DNA of 64,000 bases, taken from Plasmopara viticola. Its lineage: Eukaryota; Oomycota; Peronosporomycetes; Peronosporales; Peronosporaceae. The translations under genes were made by a program, and so were the position numbers. Where the stretch lies: positions 310,001 to 374,000 of the forward strand of contig MBPM02000058.1 in the NCBI GenBank assembly GCA_001695595.3, written 5' to 3'. Below, in pieces: positions 47,067 through 56,780 of this stretch (positions are counted from its first letter, which is position 1; each line of letters starts with the position of its first letter). The notes under the pieces were generated by a model. That model had not been told where the DNA came from and made no database searches. It saw nothing but the letters and a program-made list of their open reading frames with translations.

Positions 47067-49264
47067 ATTGAATGCCACTATTTTTTTATTAGTCGATTCC
47101 AGTTGTTCGACACGATCAATTAGCTTCTTTATGATATTAACATTTATTATTGTTATAGCATTGTAATCTAAGCATAGTTGAACTGCTTACGGTGAGTTTT
47201 CACCTTCGTCTTTCAAATTTTGATATTCGATCATCTGAATTGCTTTTAAATAGACGCGCATAACATCTTGAGCTATCATAAAAATTACCGGTCTGAGATC
47301 CTTATAACGCTCAAATGGTGTATCGATTTTCTATATATTCTCCTATTCTCCTTCGATCGACGATCAGACGTAGCCCATATACCAGCTTGAATGTAAATAT
47401 TACCACCAAAAGAAGCTGATAGTAAAAGGTACGCCAATACGATTTGCCCACGAGTTAAACGCTACATCATAACTATACGAAATTGTGCTAACTGGTATAA
47501 TTGTGATAGATGAGTTAAACTCAACTACTTGCAAAGGGGTGTTTGGTGATCCGGTTCCGATACCTACTCTGCCGCTGTAACTGTTCGTGTATTTGAAGTA
47601 ATAAAAACAAATTGTTGGTAGAAGTACTTTCAAAATATGCACTGTTCGTCGAGGTTGCATTTGTTGCATTGCTCACTTGTAAGCCATAACCAATAGGTGA
47701 TGCGGTAGACGAATTTATGAAAATCGGCATGTCATAGTTAGCGGTTTCATCGTTGAGTGCATTAGAGGCTTAAATATAAATATTGCCAGAATTCAGTGTA
47801 ATCGGAGCTGTTCCAAACGAACTAGTGTATGGTGTGTTGGTGTTGAATACCATCTTATTAATAATGTCTGAAACAAGGTATAAACAAGCTAATTTAGGAG
47901 TTGGCGAAGAGCCAGCATCATTAAAAGCAAAAGCATCAGCACTTGTTGCTCATGTATAAGTATGAGGATTTCCAGTTTTATACGGCTGGGGATTGCCAAT
48001 ATTGAAGCAAATTTGTGCGTTTGAGACGTAAATCCCACAGTTGGTCTACCGTTCCATTTGATAGTAATTAAATCAGCGCTTGTAACAGAAACACCTCCAA
48101 CGAATGAGCTCGAATTATCCGTTGATATTGAACTTTGTTGTTTGTGACGAATGTGGTTCTTGAAGCGATGACCAATCCATTTGTATCAGTTACTTGATAA
48201 ATGTTCATAGTTTCACGGTTCACAGTTCCGCCGCTGCAGATTATTGGTCCTTGATGTTCCTAAAGGCATCAATTCGACACCTGAACTATCGAGTGTCATT
48301 GATTTTGATGCTTGAAATGTACCCAGAGTTGTTAAATTATTGTAATTTAGTTCATTAGCATCAGCTGTCATAATGAGTTCATTAATGTTCAATGTAGAAT
48401 AGCTAAGATTCAATATCGAGCTTCTAGCTCCATTATCTCCAGTTATTTTATTACAAGTAAGAGAAGGCGAAGCAACTGATACTGAAGCAAAAAAAATTCT
48501 TGTGATAGATAAATTACGAAGACCACAATAGTCAAGAATTGAATTTATTACAACCGCTTTTGACGCCACGGCCCCACCAAGAGTAATCCCAGTGTAGTAA
48601 GTACCGGGAAATGTAATTCCTTTAAACGTTAAATTTGCAACATTTAGACCCGTTCCAATTGAACCTAAATCTAATTGTAATCCAGAAATTGTATCAGCAA
48701 TAGTGATATTCCCACTTAATGAGATAGTCATTCTGGCCGTGTTGTTAGATGCAATTACAGTATTATGATTAGACTGTATCCCAATCCAACCATTAGTTGC
48801 AAGTCCGCATCGAACACTTTCATTTGCAACTTGTATCCCCCATGTGTTTGGATTGGCATTAACTAATACAGAATTTGCTAAAATTAGCGTTTTGTAAAGC
48901 ATTGACTGTAAGAGTTGCCAAACTTCCAATCGACTTAATGTTTGGCTGAGTTGCTGTTTGAATTGTGGTTACTGATGCCACTAATGTTGCTGCTTAAATC
49001 AAGAACAAGCAATTTGCTTGCACTGGCAACAGCACCAGGAGTCACTCCATAAAGGTAACCAAGGCCAGACAGATCTAAACTGGATCCGTTAATAGCCAGT
49101 GATCCACAATTCATATTGCCGATCACATTTAAAGCAGAGAGCGATCCTACTCCGCCAAGTTTCAAATATCTTTGATCAGCTGTACTTAAAGTAAGGTAGT
49201 CATTAGTTGAGTTGAAGAAAGAGCTATTGGAGAGAGGAGAATTAATAATCAGAGGGAGAGACAT
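47046..49264 (-). pseudogene. Fibre/spike protein with S74-type chaperone tail
   Basis: About 739 codons. The start at 49264 gives MSLPLIINSPLSNSS and then LTTADQRYL-like and LYGVTPG-ASASKLLVLD blocks, typical of giant-virus and PLV fibres. A long beta-rich Ser/Thr/Asn section follows (48929-48213). Near 47380-47340 a GIWATSDRRSKEN motif appears, with Ser (47368-47366) and Lys (47353-47351) placed as in the peptidase S74 intramolecular chaperone dyad. A final LDYNAITIINVNIIKKLIDR coiled coil ends the frame. Several frame changes break it. The product would trimerise and clip itself to form a virion fibre. Confidence 0.7.
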
Positions 49265-49285
49265 TTTTGATCACTAAACTATAAG

Positions 49286-49755
49286 ATGCAAAATTTCTAC
49301 GAATCCATACCGAAGTTAAAGCTGGAAAAACTCCAAAGAACGATCACTTGAGTTGCCATTTCGCATGTGCGTGGCCTCTCCTAGTGGATCAGGGAAGTCG
49401 AATACTGTTTTCTTCGAAAGTGCCCTTCTATGCAAATGCTTTACCAAGATCGTCATATGCACAAAAACAAATGAAGCTCTTTCCGATCATCTTCAAGACA
49501 CAATCGACAACTTCGAGGTGATAGAGGGAGAAATAGTCCCAGCAATGAGTGAACACGATTCTGAGAATAGCACGTTGATAAGTTTTGATGACTTGGTCAT
49601 GGAACCAAAAAGAATTCAAGCCCAGATCTCACAGTATTTCATCCGGGGACGGAGCAAGGCTGGTCAATAATTTACATTTCACTGAATTACTTCGGAGTTC
49701 CAAAAACGATTTGAAACAACTCTCAGTGGGATCATATTTTGATCGAGAAAAGACA
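49286..49755 (+). pseudogene. A32/FtsK-type DNA packaging ATPase
   Basis: The ATG at 49286 gives about 20 residues before a frame change near 49345. An open block then follows at 49353-49670 with Walker A PSGSGKS (near 49380), KIVICTKTNEAL, Walker B LISFDDLVME (near 49575) and ISQYFIRGRSKAG. In a further frame WSIIYISLNYFGVPKTI (near 49660-49710) matches the sensor-like segment of the family. The usual C-terminal about 100 residues are missing because the sequence runs into the penton gene. Its start lies only 21 bp from the fibre start on the opposite strand. Confidence 0.75.
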
Positions 49756-50491
49756 AAGTCAATTCCGGATTAGTACCCTGCATTAGGCAATAGGCTAACC
49801 CCTGACCGTGTGACGTTGTAATTAAGCCGCCATACTCAACCCCAGCAGAAGAAAATGTGTGCAATACGTGATTATTATTTGCAATTAGATTGTACAGATT
49901 CGAACAAGTGATAACAACTGCGGCGGCCGGATCGATTTGAGGAATTAGATTACTTTTAACACTAGTTGTCTGAGCGGCGGGATATGTAGCTGGACTGAAC
50001 ACAATGATAGAACCAAATGAGGAATCGACTACCTGGAGCTGAGGTGTATAAGCACCGACTGGCATTGTAGGAAAGCCACTTGCAGCAGTGTAGCCTGTGA
50101 TATTCTTGACTGGTTGCATTGTTAATTGAATAGCGTAACTCGTTGGGTTCTCAACACATGAGATGAAATTTTAGTTTGATCCGGTCGTATTGTTTGTCAA
50201 ATAGAGATTGTTTTGGATAGACCAATATTAAAGGTAGTTGTTGATGTCGCTTGTCAAGTATGTGCCATCAGGAAGCGTATTTGTGTATGTCGTTGTCGTC
50301 GAAGCTGTCGACTGTATGGTCTTAAGGCTGTTGTTTTGACGCTGCACAGTAATTGCTCGCCAGGAGTAGTAGATGGATATTGATCAAAATGCTATTTCAT
50401 GCTGACTGAAGTCGATTGGCTGCGAAAATCGATATCGGAATTGATAAGTAGCCACCTGGTTATTGAGACTTATTAAAATCGGAAAGCTCAT
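49679..50491 (-). pseudogene. PLV penton (minor capsid) protein
   Basis: A single reading frame of about 270 codons from ATG 50491 to a stop at 49679, interrupted only by stops at codons 36 (TGA, 50386-50384), 88 and 107. Readable blocks are NQVATYQFRYRFSQPIDFSQ, DGTYLTSDINNYL and ENPTSYAIQLTM, then GSIIVFSPATYPAA, NLYNLIANNNHVLHTFSSAG and LSFLDQNMIPLRV, the pattern of a single-jelly-roll penton of PLVs. The last about 12 codons look foreign because the frame runs antisense through ATPase DNA. Confidence 0.68.
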
Positions 50492-50528
50492 ATTAGTAAC
50501 TAGTATATATTAACCAAAAGAAAGAAAA

Positions 50529-50940
50529 ATGCATCGACGAAAGAGAATTCGACGACGATAGATGCTCCAAGCAATGGAGATCAATGGATCAGGCGAAGTG
50601 GATCACTCGAAACCTGTAGCTTCATCCAAAAATGACTTTGGTTCAACAAATATTGAGACAATCTCCAATCTACTTCAGAAAATCAGCGTTAGTCATCTTG
50701 CCAAGGAGCAAAGAAAGACGAACAAGCCTCGTTATATTGATACTTCAATTTTGTGTCGAGCGTAATATCTTGGTCTTCGATCACGATCATTGTGATAAAG
50801 ATGCTGATATGCCTTCGGTGGCGTTCGGTCCTTATATTGAGCTTAACAAGAATCACCGAATTCGAATATTTTCACCATTACTGAGTATCACTCGATACTT
50901 CTTATTCTTTTTTGGTGAGAGCATTCATGACTTAATGTAA
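50529..50940 (+). pseudogene. Small PLV protein with basic N-terminus
   Basis: Starts MHRRKRIRRR, followed at once by a TAG stop (50559-50561). The same frame continues to 50765, then a frame change leads to LVFDHDHCDKDADMPSVAFG and a hydrophobic end at 50940. About 137 codons. The Arg-rich start could bind DNA or serve as a nuclear signal. Its start is 37 bp from the penton start on the other strand. Confidence 0.4.
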
Positions 50941-50986
50941 AGCATCGTATATATAAGCTCAAGATTGTTTATTGAGTCTAAGAGAG

Positions 50987-51324
50987 CTAAAGCTTCATCA
51001 CACGCTTAGATTGACTGTAGTATGAGGTCGAAAACACATTTTTCATATAAAGCTTGTCCAAAATGGACTTTATCTCAATTTTGATTGATGAATTGTCGTC
51101 TCGGATTTGATTAACACCTTCAAGCACCTTTAAGCGTTTTACGAGACCATCAAGAAGCTGATTATACGCACTTTCAAACTCTTGTAGAGTAATTTTACAC
51201 TTATTCAAGCAATACAGCATGAAATCAAGTTCCTGCTCGTCTAAAAGATCAAACAGGGCTTATTGAACTGCCTATCTTCTCTTATCAACCACCAGAGATC
51301 TACGAATGCACGAGAGACAAGCAT
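50987..51324 (-). pseudogene. Small helical PLV protein
   Basis: The ATG at 51324 opens about 22 codons (MLVSRAFVDLWWLIREDRQF). After a frame change the remaining 78 codons from near 51260 to 50987 are open and helical (LVKRLKVLEGVNQIRDDN). No known domain. One indel separates the two parts. Confidence 0.4.
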
Positions 51325-51335
51325 TGTATTGATTT

Positions 51336-52770
51336 TTACTTGTATTTGTCACTTCGTAAGCAAGCTTGAAGTCCATAGAATTTCACACGGAATGGACCAG
51401 CGTTACGGTATGGTCTTTTTTGTTTTTGCTCCATGATCGCTTTGTATGTTATAGCAAATAAACTATTTCTCGTAGATATCAATCTCAAGTGTTTTGTCGC
51501 TACTAGAAGGAGTGAAACATGGAGTATGCGTTCCCGACGGTCTCTAGGTCTGGTTGGAGTCTTTGCAGCAGGCTTTGCAACAGTTGGCTCAAACGATGTC
51601 TCTGATTTAAAGGATGTATCTGGCTCATATGATGCATTTTGCTTGGATGCATATGATCGATTTGCGATTTCGTTACAGCTCGTGTTAGCAGCCTTGGTGC
51701 TGTGGAGTAGCTGAGCATGTAAATCATTCTTCTCGCGATTGGTGAGCTTAGTATATGTTGGAGATTGGATTAAATGAGTCTCAGCAATGTGTCGAATCAC
51801 ATTCATTGAAATTGCTTTTCTGCTGTGCTTTATGAACAACTTAGATATGATATGACTGAAGCTATTGCTCGAACTTGTATAATCGTACTCACCTGGCTGT
51901 CTGTCGAAAATGCGCCACAGGAGATTGCTAGGTTGCTCTCCAACCGTGTTAGTCAAGAACTCAAGAAACGATTTGATCAAGCTCATCGTAGTACCCCATG
52001 AGCCAAACATTCTTGAGATCATTCAATTATGAGACGTTCCCTTGAAGATAATTAGCACCTTCCTCAGGGGTAAGCACGACACTTGGCCATACCAAACAAA
52101 GTATATAATGCACGTTCAAAAACAACATAATGTACTCAAACGCGAGCTTCACGTAATCAGTCTTCTCAGCTTTGGCCAACTGCTCAAACTCTGATCGAGA
52201 AAAAAAATATTTTACCATACCTTTCGTTGAGCACCTTTGCGACTATACCAGGGACAAACATAAGCTCTTCATAGCTGATGTATTTCGTCTCTTCCTCAAT
52301 GGTCAGTTCGTTATCCAGCTTTGCAGCCTTGTTTTGCTTACTCAGTTCCTTTTGAATCGTTAGTATTTAAATGTATCCCGATATCTGTCCTTGACCATTC
52401 TACACATGGCATTCAATGTTAGAATCAGACTCTCTTTGCTCGTATAGATGCTCATCAGAAGCGCTATGATACTCGAAATCTGTTACTTTAATGTCTTTTG
52501 AAACGTCACGTCGTTGTATCTGTTTGGATAGTGAATACTGGTGATGAAATCATTTGGAGACCATTGCTCTTTTGCAATCCCCGCTTTGTAAAGCTTGATC
52601 AGTTGCATAGTATACAACTTAGTCGTAGTGTCCGTTGGATTGTCCTGATCACTTCCTAGATTAATATCACGAGTAATAATATTTTTGATCTCATCCAGAC
52701 TGAGTGTTTTAGGTTTAGTAACCTTTGATATTTTTGTCTCTCGCTTTGTATATAAGTAATCTGGATATTC
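51336..52770 (-). pseudogene. PLV tyrosine recombinase
   Basis: Readable parts run from about 52750 down to 51336: a SAM-like core-binding domain (KTLSLDEIKNII and LYKAGIAKEQWSP, about 52700-52400), a linker (LDNELTIEEETKYISYEEL, near 52300) and the catalytic domain. In the last open block (52022-51336) residues 77-78 are Arg-His in SMNVIRHIAETHLI, and His 107 lies in LLHST. Nine residues later, where the nucleophilic Tyr should be, the codon is TGT for Cys (51677-51675). Frame changes and stops occur near 52450, 52370, 52220 and 52025. It would have integrated the virus; this copy cannot. Confidence 0.65.
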
Positions 52771-52777
52771 AATTTAA

Positions 52778-53219
52778 ATGTACAAGGAACTTGCCGTCGG
52801 GTTATTAAAGTCTTACACGGCAAGCCCGTTAGTTTGAGCCATTCTCAATTAGATAAGGGCCATACGCCTTATTTTCAGCCTGAGAACTACAAGAAGCTAG
52901 TGAAGGCCTTAAAATCGGGCAAGAGGACGACGTTACATATGTCTCACGGAGAAGTGCCCCAAACGCATCAGTCGGGACTTAGTGGCTCTAGCTTTTGGGG
53001 AAACTTGTGAAATAGAATCAAATCAAATGCAAAAGGTATCGGTATCTTTCTAAAAGATAATGGAAGCCAATCGCCTCTGGCCTCCTCGCTGGTATTGCCA
53101 CCGCGGCCGAACCCGAAGCTACTCCATTGCGTGGTCTAGTCAAATCAGACAGTGGTGTAGGCATGGCACCTTCCATGACTCGTCGTCGTACTAAGGGGTG
53201 GAGCTTCCGACTTGGATAA
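52778..53219 (+). pseudogene. Capsid-associated PLV protein
   Basis: About 147 codons from the ATG at 52778 to a stop at 53219, in three frames. Blocks are VLHGKPVSLSHSQLDKGH, KKLVKALKSGKRTTLHMSHG and SGLSGSSFWGNL, then a TGA stop, NRIKSNAKGIGIFLKDNG, and an Arg-rich end (APSMTRRRTKGWSFRLG). The Gly-Ser-Phe-Trp plus amphipathic helix resembles the membrane-active minor capsid proteins of PLVs and adenoviruses. This is inference. It is divergent from the recombinase with almost no gap. Confidence 0.45.
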
Positions 53220-53270
53220 CTTTGGTTATGTTTGATTTTGATATATAAATTTACAAATTTCACAATAGTC

Positions 53271-53800
53271 ATGATCGGTTCAGTTTATAAAATCGTTTGT
53301 CGTCAAAGCGACATTTGCTATGTTGGTAGCATATTCAACCTACTCAAACATCGTATGAATGGGCATCGGTCTAAGTTCAAGCATTGGGATGAAGGAAAAT
53401 CAACAAGTGAAATTGCAATCTTTCCATACTTTTGAAAGTATGACCCATACGAGAGTTAAATGTTGATCAAGCAGTATGAGGTTGCCGATGAATCTCAGCT
53501 TCGTGTTTATGAAACGTTATGCATCAACAAATCCAAGAAAACTTGCGTCGATAAGGTTCCTCCATTTGCACTACTGAAAACGGCAAAGCAACAAGAGAAT
53601 ACAAGATTGTACTGGGAAGCCAATTAAGAAGTGCTCAATGTAAAAACGAGCACTACAACGAGTTTCAAAAAGAGAGATTTGTCAAGAAGGTTACATGTGA
53701 ATGTGGCGGTCATTACCAATATAGAGGCAGAACGTGTTACTTCAATCAAAGAAGCGTATCAGATGGGTGGAAGCACAGTAGATCCGGCAATTCTGATAGC
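53271..53800 (+). pseudogene. GIY-YIG endonuclease with Cys-rich tail
   Basis: The first 118 codons are in one frame with two stops (TGA and TAA near 53433-53460). The start has VYKIVC...CYVGS, the GIY...YIG core, followed by LKHRMNGHRSKF with the expected Arg. ADESQLRVYETLCIN carries a plausible catalytic Glu. After a frame change at about 53625, AQCKNEHYNEFQKERF and KKVTCECGGHYQYRGRTCYF give a small zinc-binding tail, as seen in nucleases of large DNA viruses. Confidence 0.65.
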
Positions 53801-53886
53801 GCAATCTATTTTTTGTCTCTGCATACGATTACACGTCATCAATCATTCTATACGAGAAGGTGATATTTTAAATAACATGATATTTT

Positions 53887-56730
53887 GATCGATTATGGCG
53901 GTTGTACTTATCACAACATCCTTTTATGTGCTTTATGCGACAGCTCTTACAAATATTCAGCTTTTTTTCTACAAACCTCGTATCAACAAGCATCAAATTT
54001 GAGATATTGATCGTATCTTTTGGCGTTTGCTGCATTTCACATCGTTCCTTGTATACGCTTTCAGGGCCTTATTCAATTGAAAAACGCTGATAGAAGCACC
54101 TTCTTCGTATGTACAATTCTCGGAGATAATATGATAGGTGTTGTTGGTAGCCATACAAAAATTTTGCGTTTTTCAACGAATGAGACCGGATAGATTGATT
54201 CAACTCTTTTGTTCTTATATTTGGAATAAAAATTCAAATAGATTGACCGACAGCGGTGTAGAAAAACGTCAAATTTTTGATCTTTGATCTCATTCTCAAG
54301 ATTTGTGTTCTTCCTTTCTTCAGAGCGACCATGAAACGACGACTCACTTCCCCTGACTCATCCTTGTATGTTTGTAGCTTGTTGCTTTAAAATAGCTCCA
54401 ATTTTCCAATCAGGCACAATAACTGAACGCTGTTTTCCTTTTACCGGACATGAAATGCATATGACACCATGCTGTGAAGTCCTAATTAATTTGGATGTTA
54501 CGATCTTGGGCATCAATGTGATCATTGCAGACGGCAAGAAATTGCGTGGTAAAAAGATTGTTAAGCTGACTGGGATGGACGGTAAGCTCATCAGGATGCT
54601 AGATGTTATGTACATTACAGGACACGATAGACGGCTGCTATCGGTCAGAAAATTTACGGAACAAGGTCTACGTGTGAAGTTTCAGCAATTTTCATGTGTT
54701 CTCTGGGGCAAGAATAAGGCTTTAGCTCAGGGCAAAAGGTCGATAACTACCTCAAGAAATCATCCTTTGGTAAAGTCTTAGCAAGATTGTCCATATCATT
54801 ACAAAATAATACTTGTTTTTGATAATATTCTTCTAATTTAAATTGCTCTTGATGAGAGTTAGCAACTTAATCAGAAGCAAATGAATACTTAAGAAGGTTC
54901 ATCAATCACGATTTACCTGATCCACCTTCACCATAAAGCAATACCATGAAATCAAATTTGTCATATAGCCTAGTCATTAGGCGACCAATCGTAATAGTCT
55001 CGTCATCGAATTGAACTTGAGATATTGATCAAGTAGCGGAGCAAAGTCAGTATTGAGCTCAAACTCTGAGTCAATGTATCTTCGAACCTGAATATTCTCT
55101 GCAATATCAGCAGTCGAAACAAACGTGGCATTAAATAGATCGTAGATACCATTGTGGAATCCAATGTAGTTGTAATCTAGGTTAATCTACTCAAAGTCCG
55201 TGCTGATGATGTTTTTTGATGAAGTAAGGTAATTGCTGATGATCTTGCGACTTGCACATATGAAATAAAGGCTCATCAGCAAACACTACATTCAAGAACA
55301 CAGTCGGATCATCGTATTTGCCAACATAGTAATATAGAAGCGAATTTTCATAGATTGCTCCAGTCTGAAATTCACGCTTATACTTGTCTCTGACGTACTC
55401 CACCAGCTTCTCCTTAAAAATATATAATTGTCTTCTCTTTTCGTTATCTTCATTCTCTTCTTCAATTTCTTGTGGTTCATACTCCGCATTCCTCGTATCC
55501 ATCTTGATCGGTTCCTCCAACAATAGATTTAATTTAGAATCAGTTAGCTTGGGGTGATACTTGGATATTTCCCAGTCATTGAGCACTTTCAATGCAGCAG
55601 CTTGATCAATCGATCTGTCATTGTATAGAGAATGCACAAATATGTTTCCACATTAAACCAAGATCGATGTGTTGCTTGCGATATAGCACACCAGCCAAGT
55701 TCCAAGTATTATTGTTATCACAGTACCACGATCTCTTCATCATGCGACATAGTTTGTGTAGACGCTGATAGTAAAGTCCAATTGACACACAATATTCGAC
55801 AAAATTTAGTTTCTCATAAAGCCCTTAAAAGGCTTCTTTGTCCTCATCTGATTTAAAGTAGATACGATTACGCGAGATTACTTTGCCATCCTTTGATTTT
55901 CAAGTTGGTTTAGTGAGATATAACCCTGACTGAATAACACTTGTGGATCTGCATTCTAAATACTTTGATGATCGATTGGTATTTCCTTGACAAGTGAGCG
56001 CCAAGCATCGGTTACTTCAGAAAACATCAGAATGTCTTTATTCCCGTGCTCAAGTCCATAAGTATCCCAAGTAATGCCCTTAGCATCTGCATCAGTTCTA
56101 GTCGTGGCTTTCGGCTTGGCCTTACGCTCCTTCATTTTGCGCTCATACCGATCAACTATCAATGAATCACGCTTGAGTGTGCTTTCAATATAATTGCCTT
56201 AAGCACTTCTTTTTGTATTGTCCTCAAGGAATTTTCGCAAGACATCAATTTGTTGCTGTTCGAGGACAAGGCTCTTAGCTTCTGCAGACTCGTCACGATA
56301 TTCAAGGTAATTTACAGAAACGATAAGATATGCCCCTCAACTGCGACTCGGTCGGTTTAATGACCTCAGTAGCTGTCAAAGTCACTTCATTCTCATAATC
56401 GTCCAAATTATATATTTTTTTCGAATCTGATTGACATTCCTCCTTATATACCGCGCTATCCGCGATCACCAAATTGGCAATCGTCTCATCCACATTTGGA
56501 ACTTCACTTACTTTGACATTCGAGGCCTCGACGGGTTCGATCACCGATGGCGCTGGTGTATTAACAACCTCAGCGACGACTGGGGTATTGACTTGTGGTG
56601 ACATTTCTCCTACTATATTACTCTCCTCGACAATACTTTCCCGATCCATAATAATTGAATGCTTGCCGCAGCGACCCTTGTTGCGAGCTAGCAAACACTG
56701 TTCTCCGTTCTTTTTGATAAAGTTGTACAA
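53887..56730 (-). pseudogene. D5-type primase-SF3 helicase, interrupted
   Basis: About 850 codons plus an insert. The N-terminus (56730-56302) has a Cys/His cluster (CLLARNKGRCGKHS). Middle pieces include KKYDDPTV-like and FADEPLFHMC at 55637-55191, then IGFHNGIYDL (near 55150), the D5 N-domain signature. Walker A is GEGGSGKS (near 54920-54900) and the Walker B region QVLFCNDMDNLAKTLPKDDF lies near 54840-54780. After a foreign insert (about 54465-54750) the gene resumes with ISCPVKGK, DESGEVSRRFMV and HRCRSIYLNFYSKYKNKRV, and ends in a Cys-rich KSCRIKHIKGCCDKYNRH tail. Stops and frame changes are frequent. The enzyme would unwind DNA for virus replication. Confidence 0.78.
54465..54750 (+). 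mobile_element. Copia pol fragment inside the helicase gene
   Basis: On the plus strand this piece reads HMTP...VIIADGKKLRG, VKLTGMDGKLIRMLDVMYI and DRRLLSVRKFTEQGLRVKFQ. It matches the protease-to-integrase linker of the copia element at 7880-8170 of this window, with many substitutions. No LTR, gag or RT is attached. Helicase motifs continue directly on both sides, so it is an insert without the marks of normal retrotransposition. Confidence 0.8.
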
Positions 56731-56780
56731 TGTTATATCACTTAAGTTAACTTTTTATACTTTATATTTTCGTCGCTCTA

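Noticed and set aside
49679..50491. Alternative genetic code in the penton gene
   Set aside because: Both TGA and TAA occur in frame, and neighbours also carry frameshifts, so decay is simpler.
44229..56730. Polinton/Maverick instead of PLV
   Set aside because: No protein-primed polymerase B and no DDE integrase readable; a tyrosine recombinase and D5 helicase are present instead.
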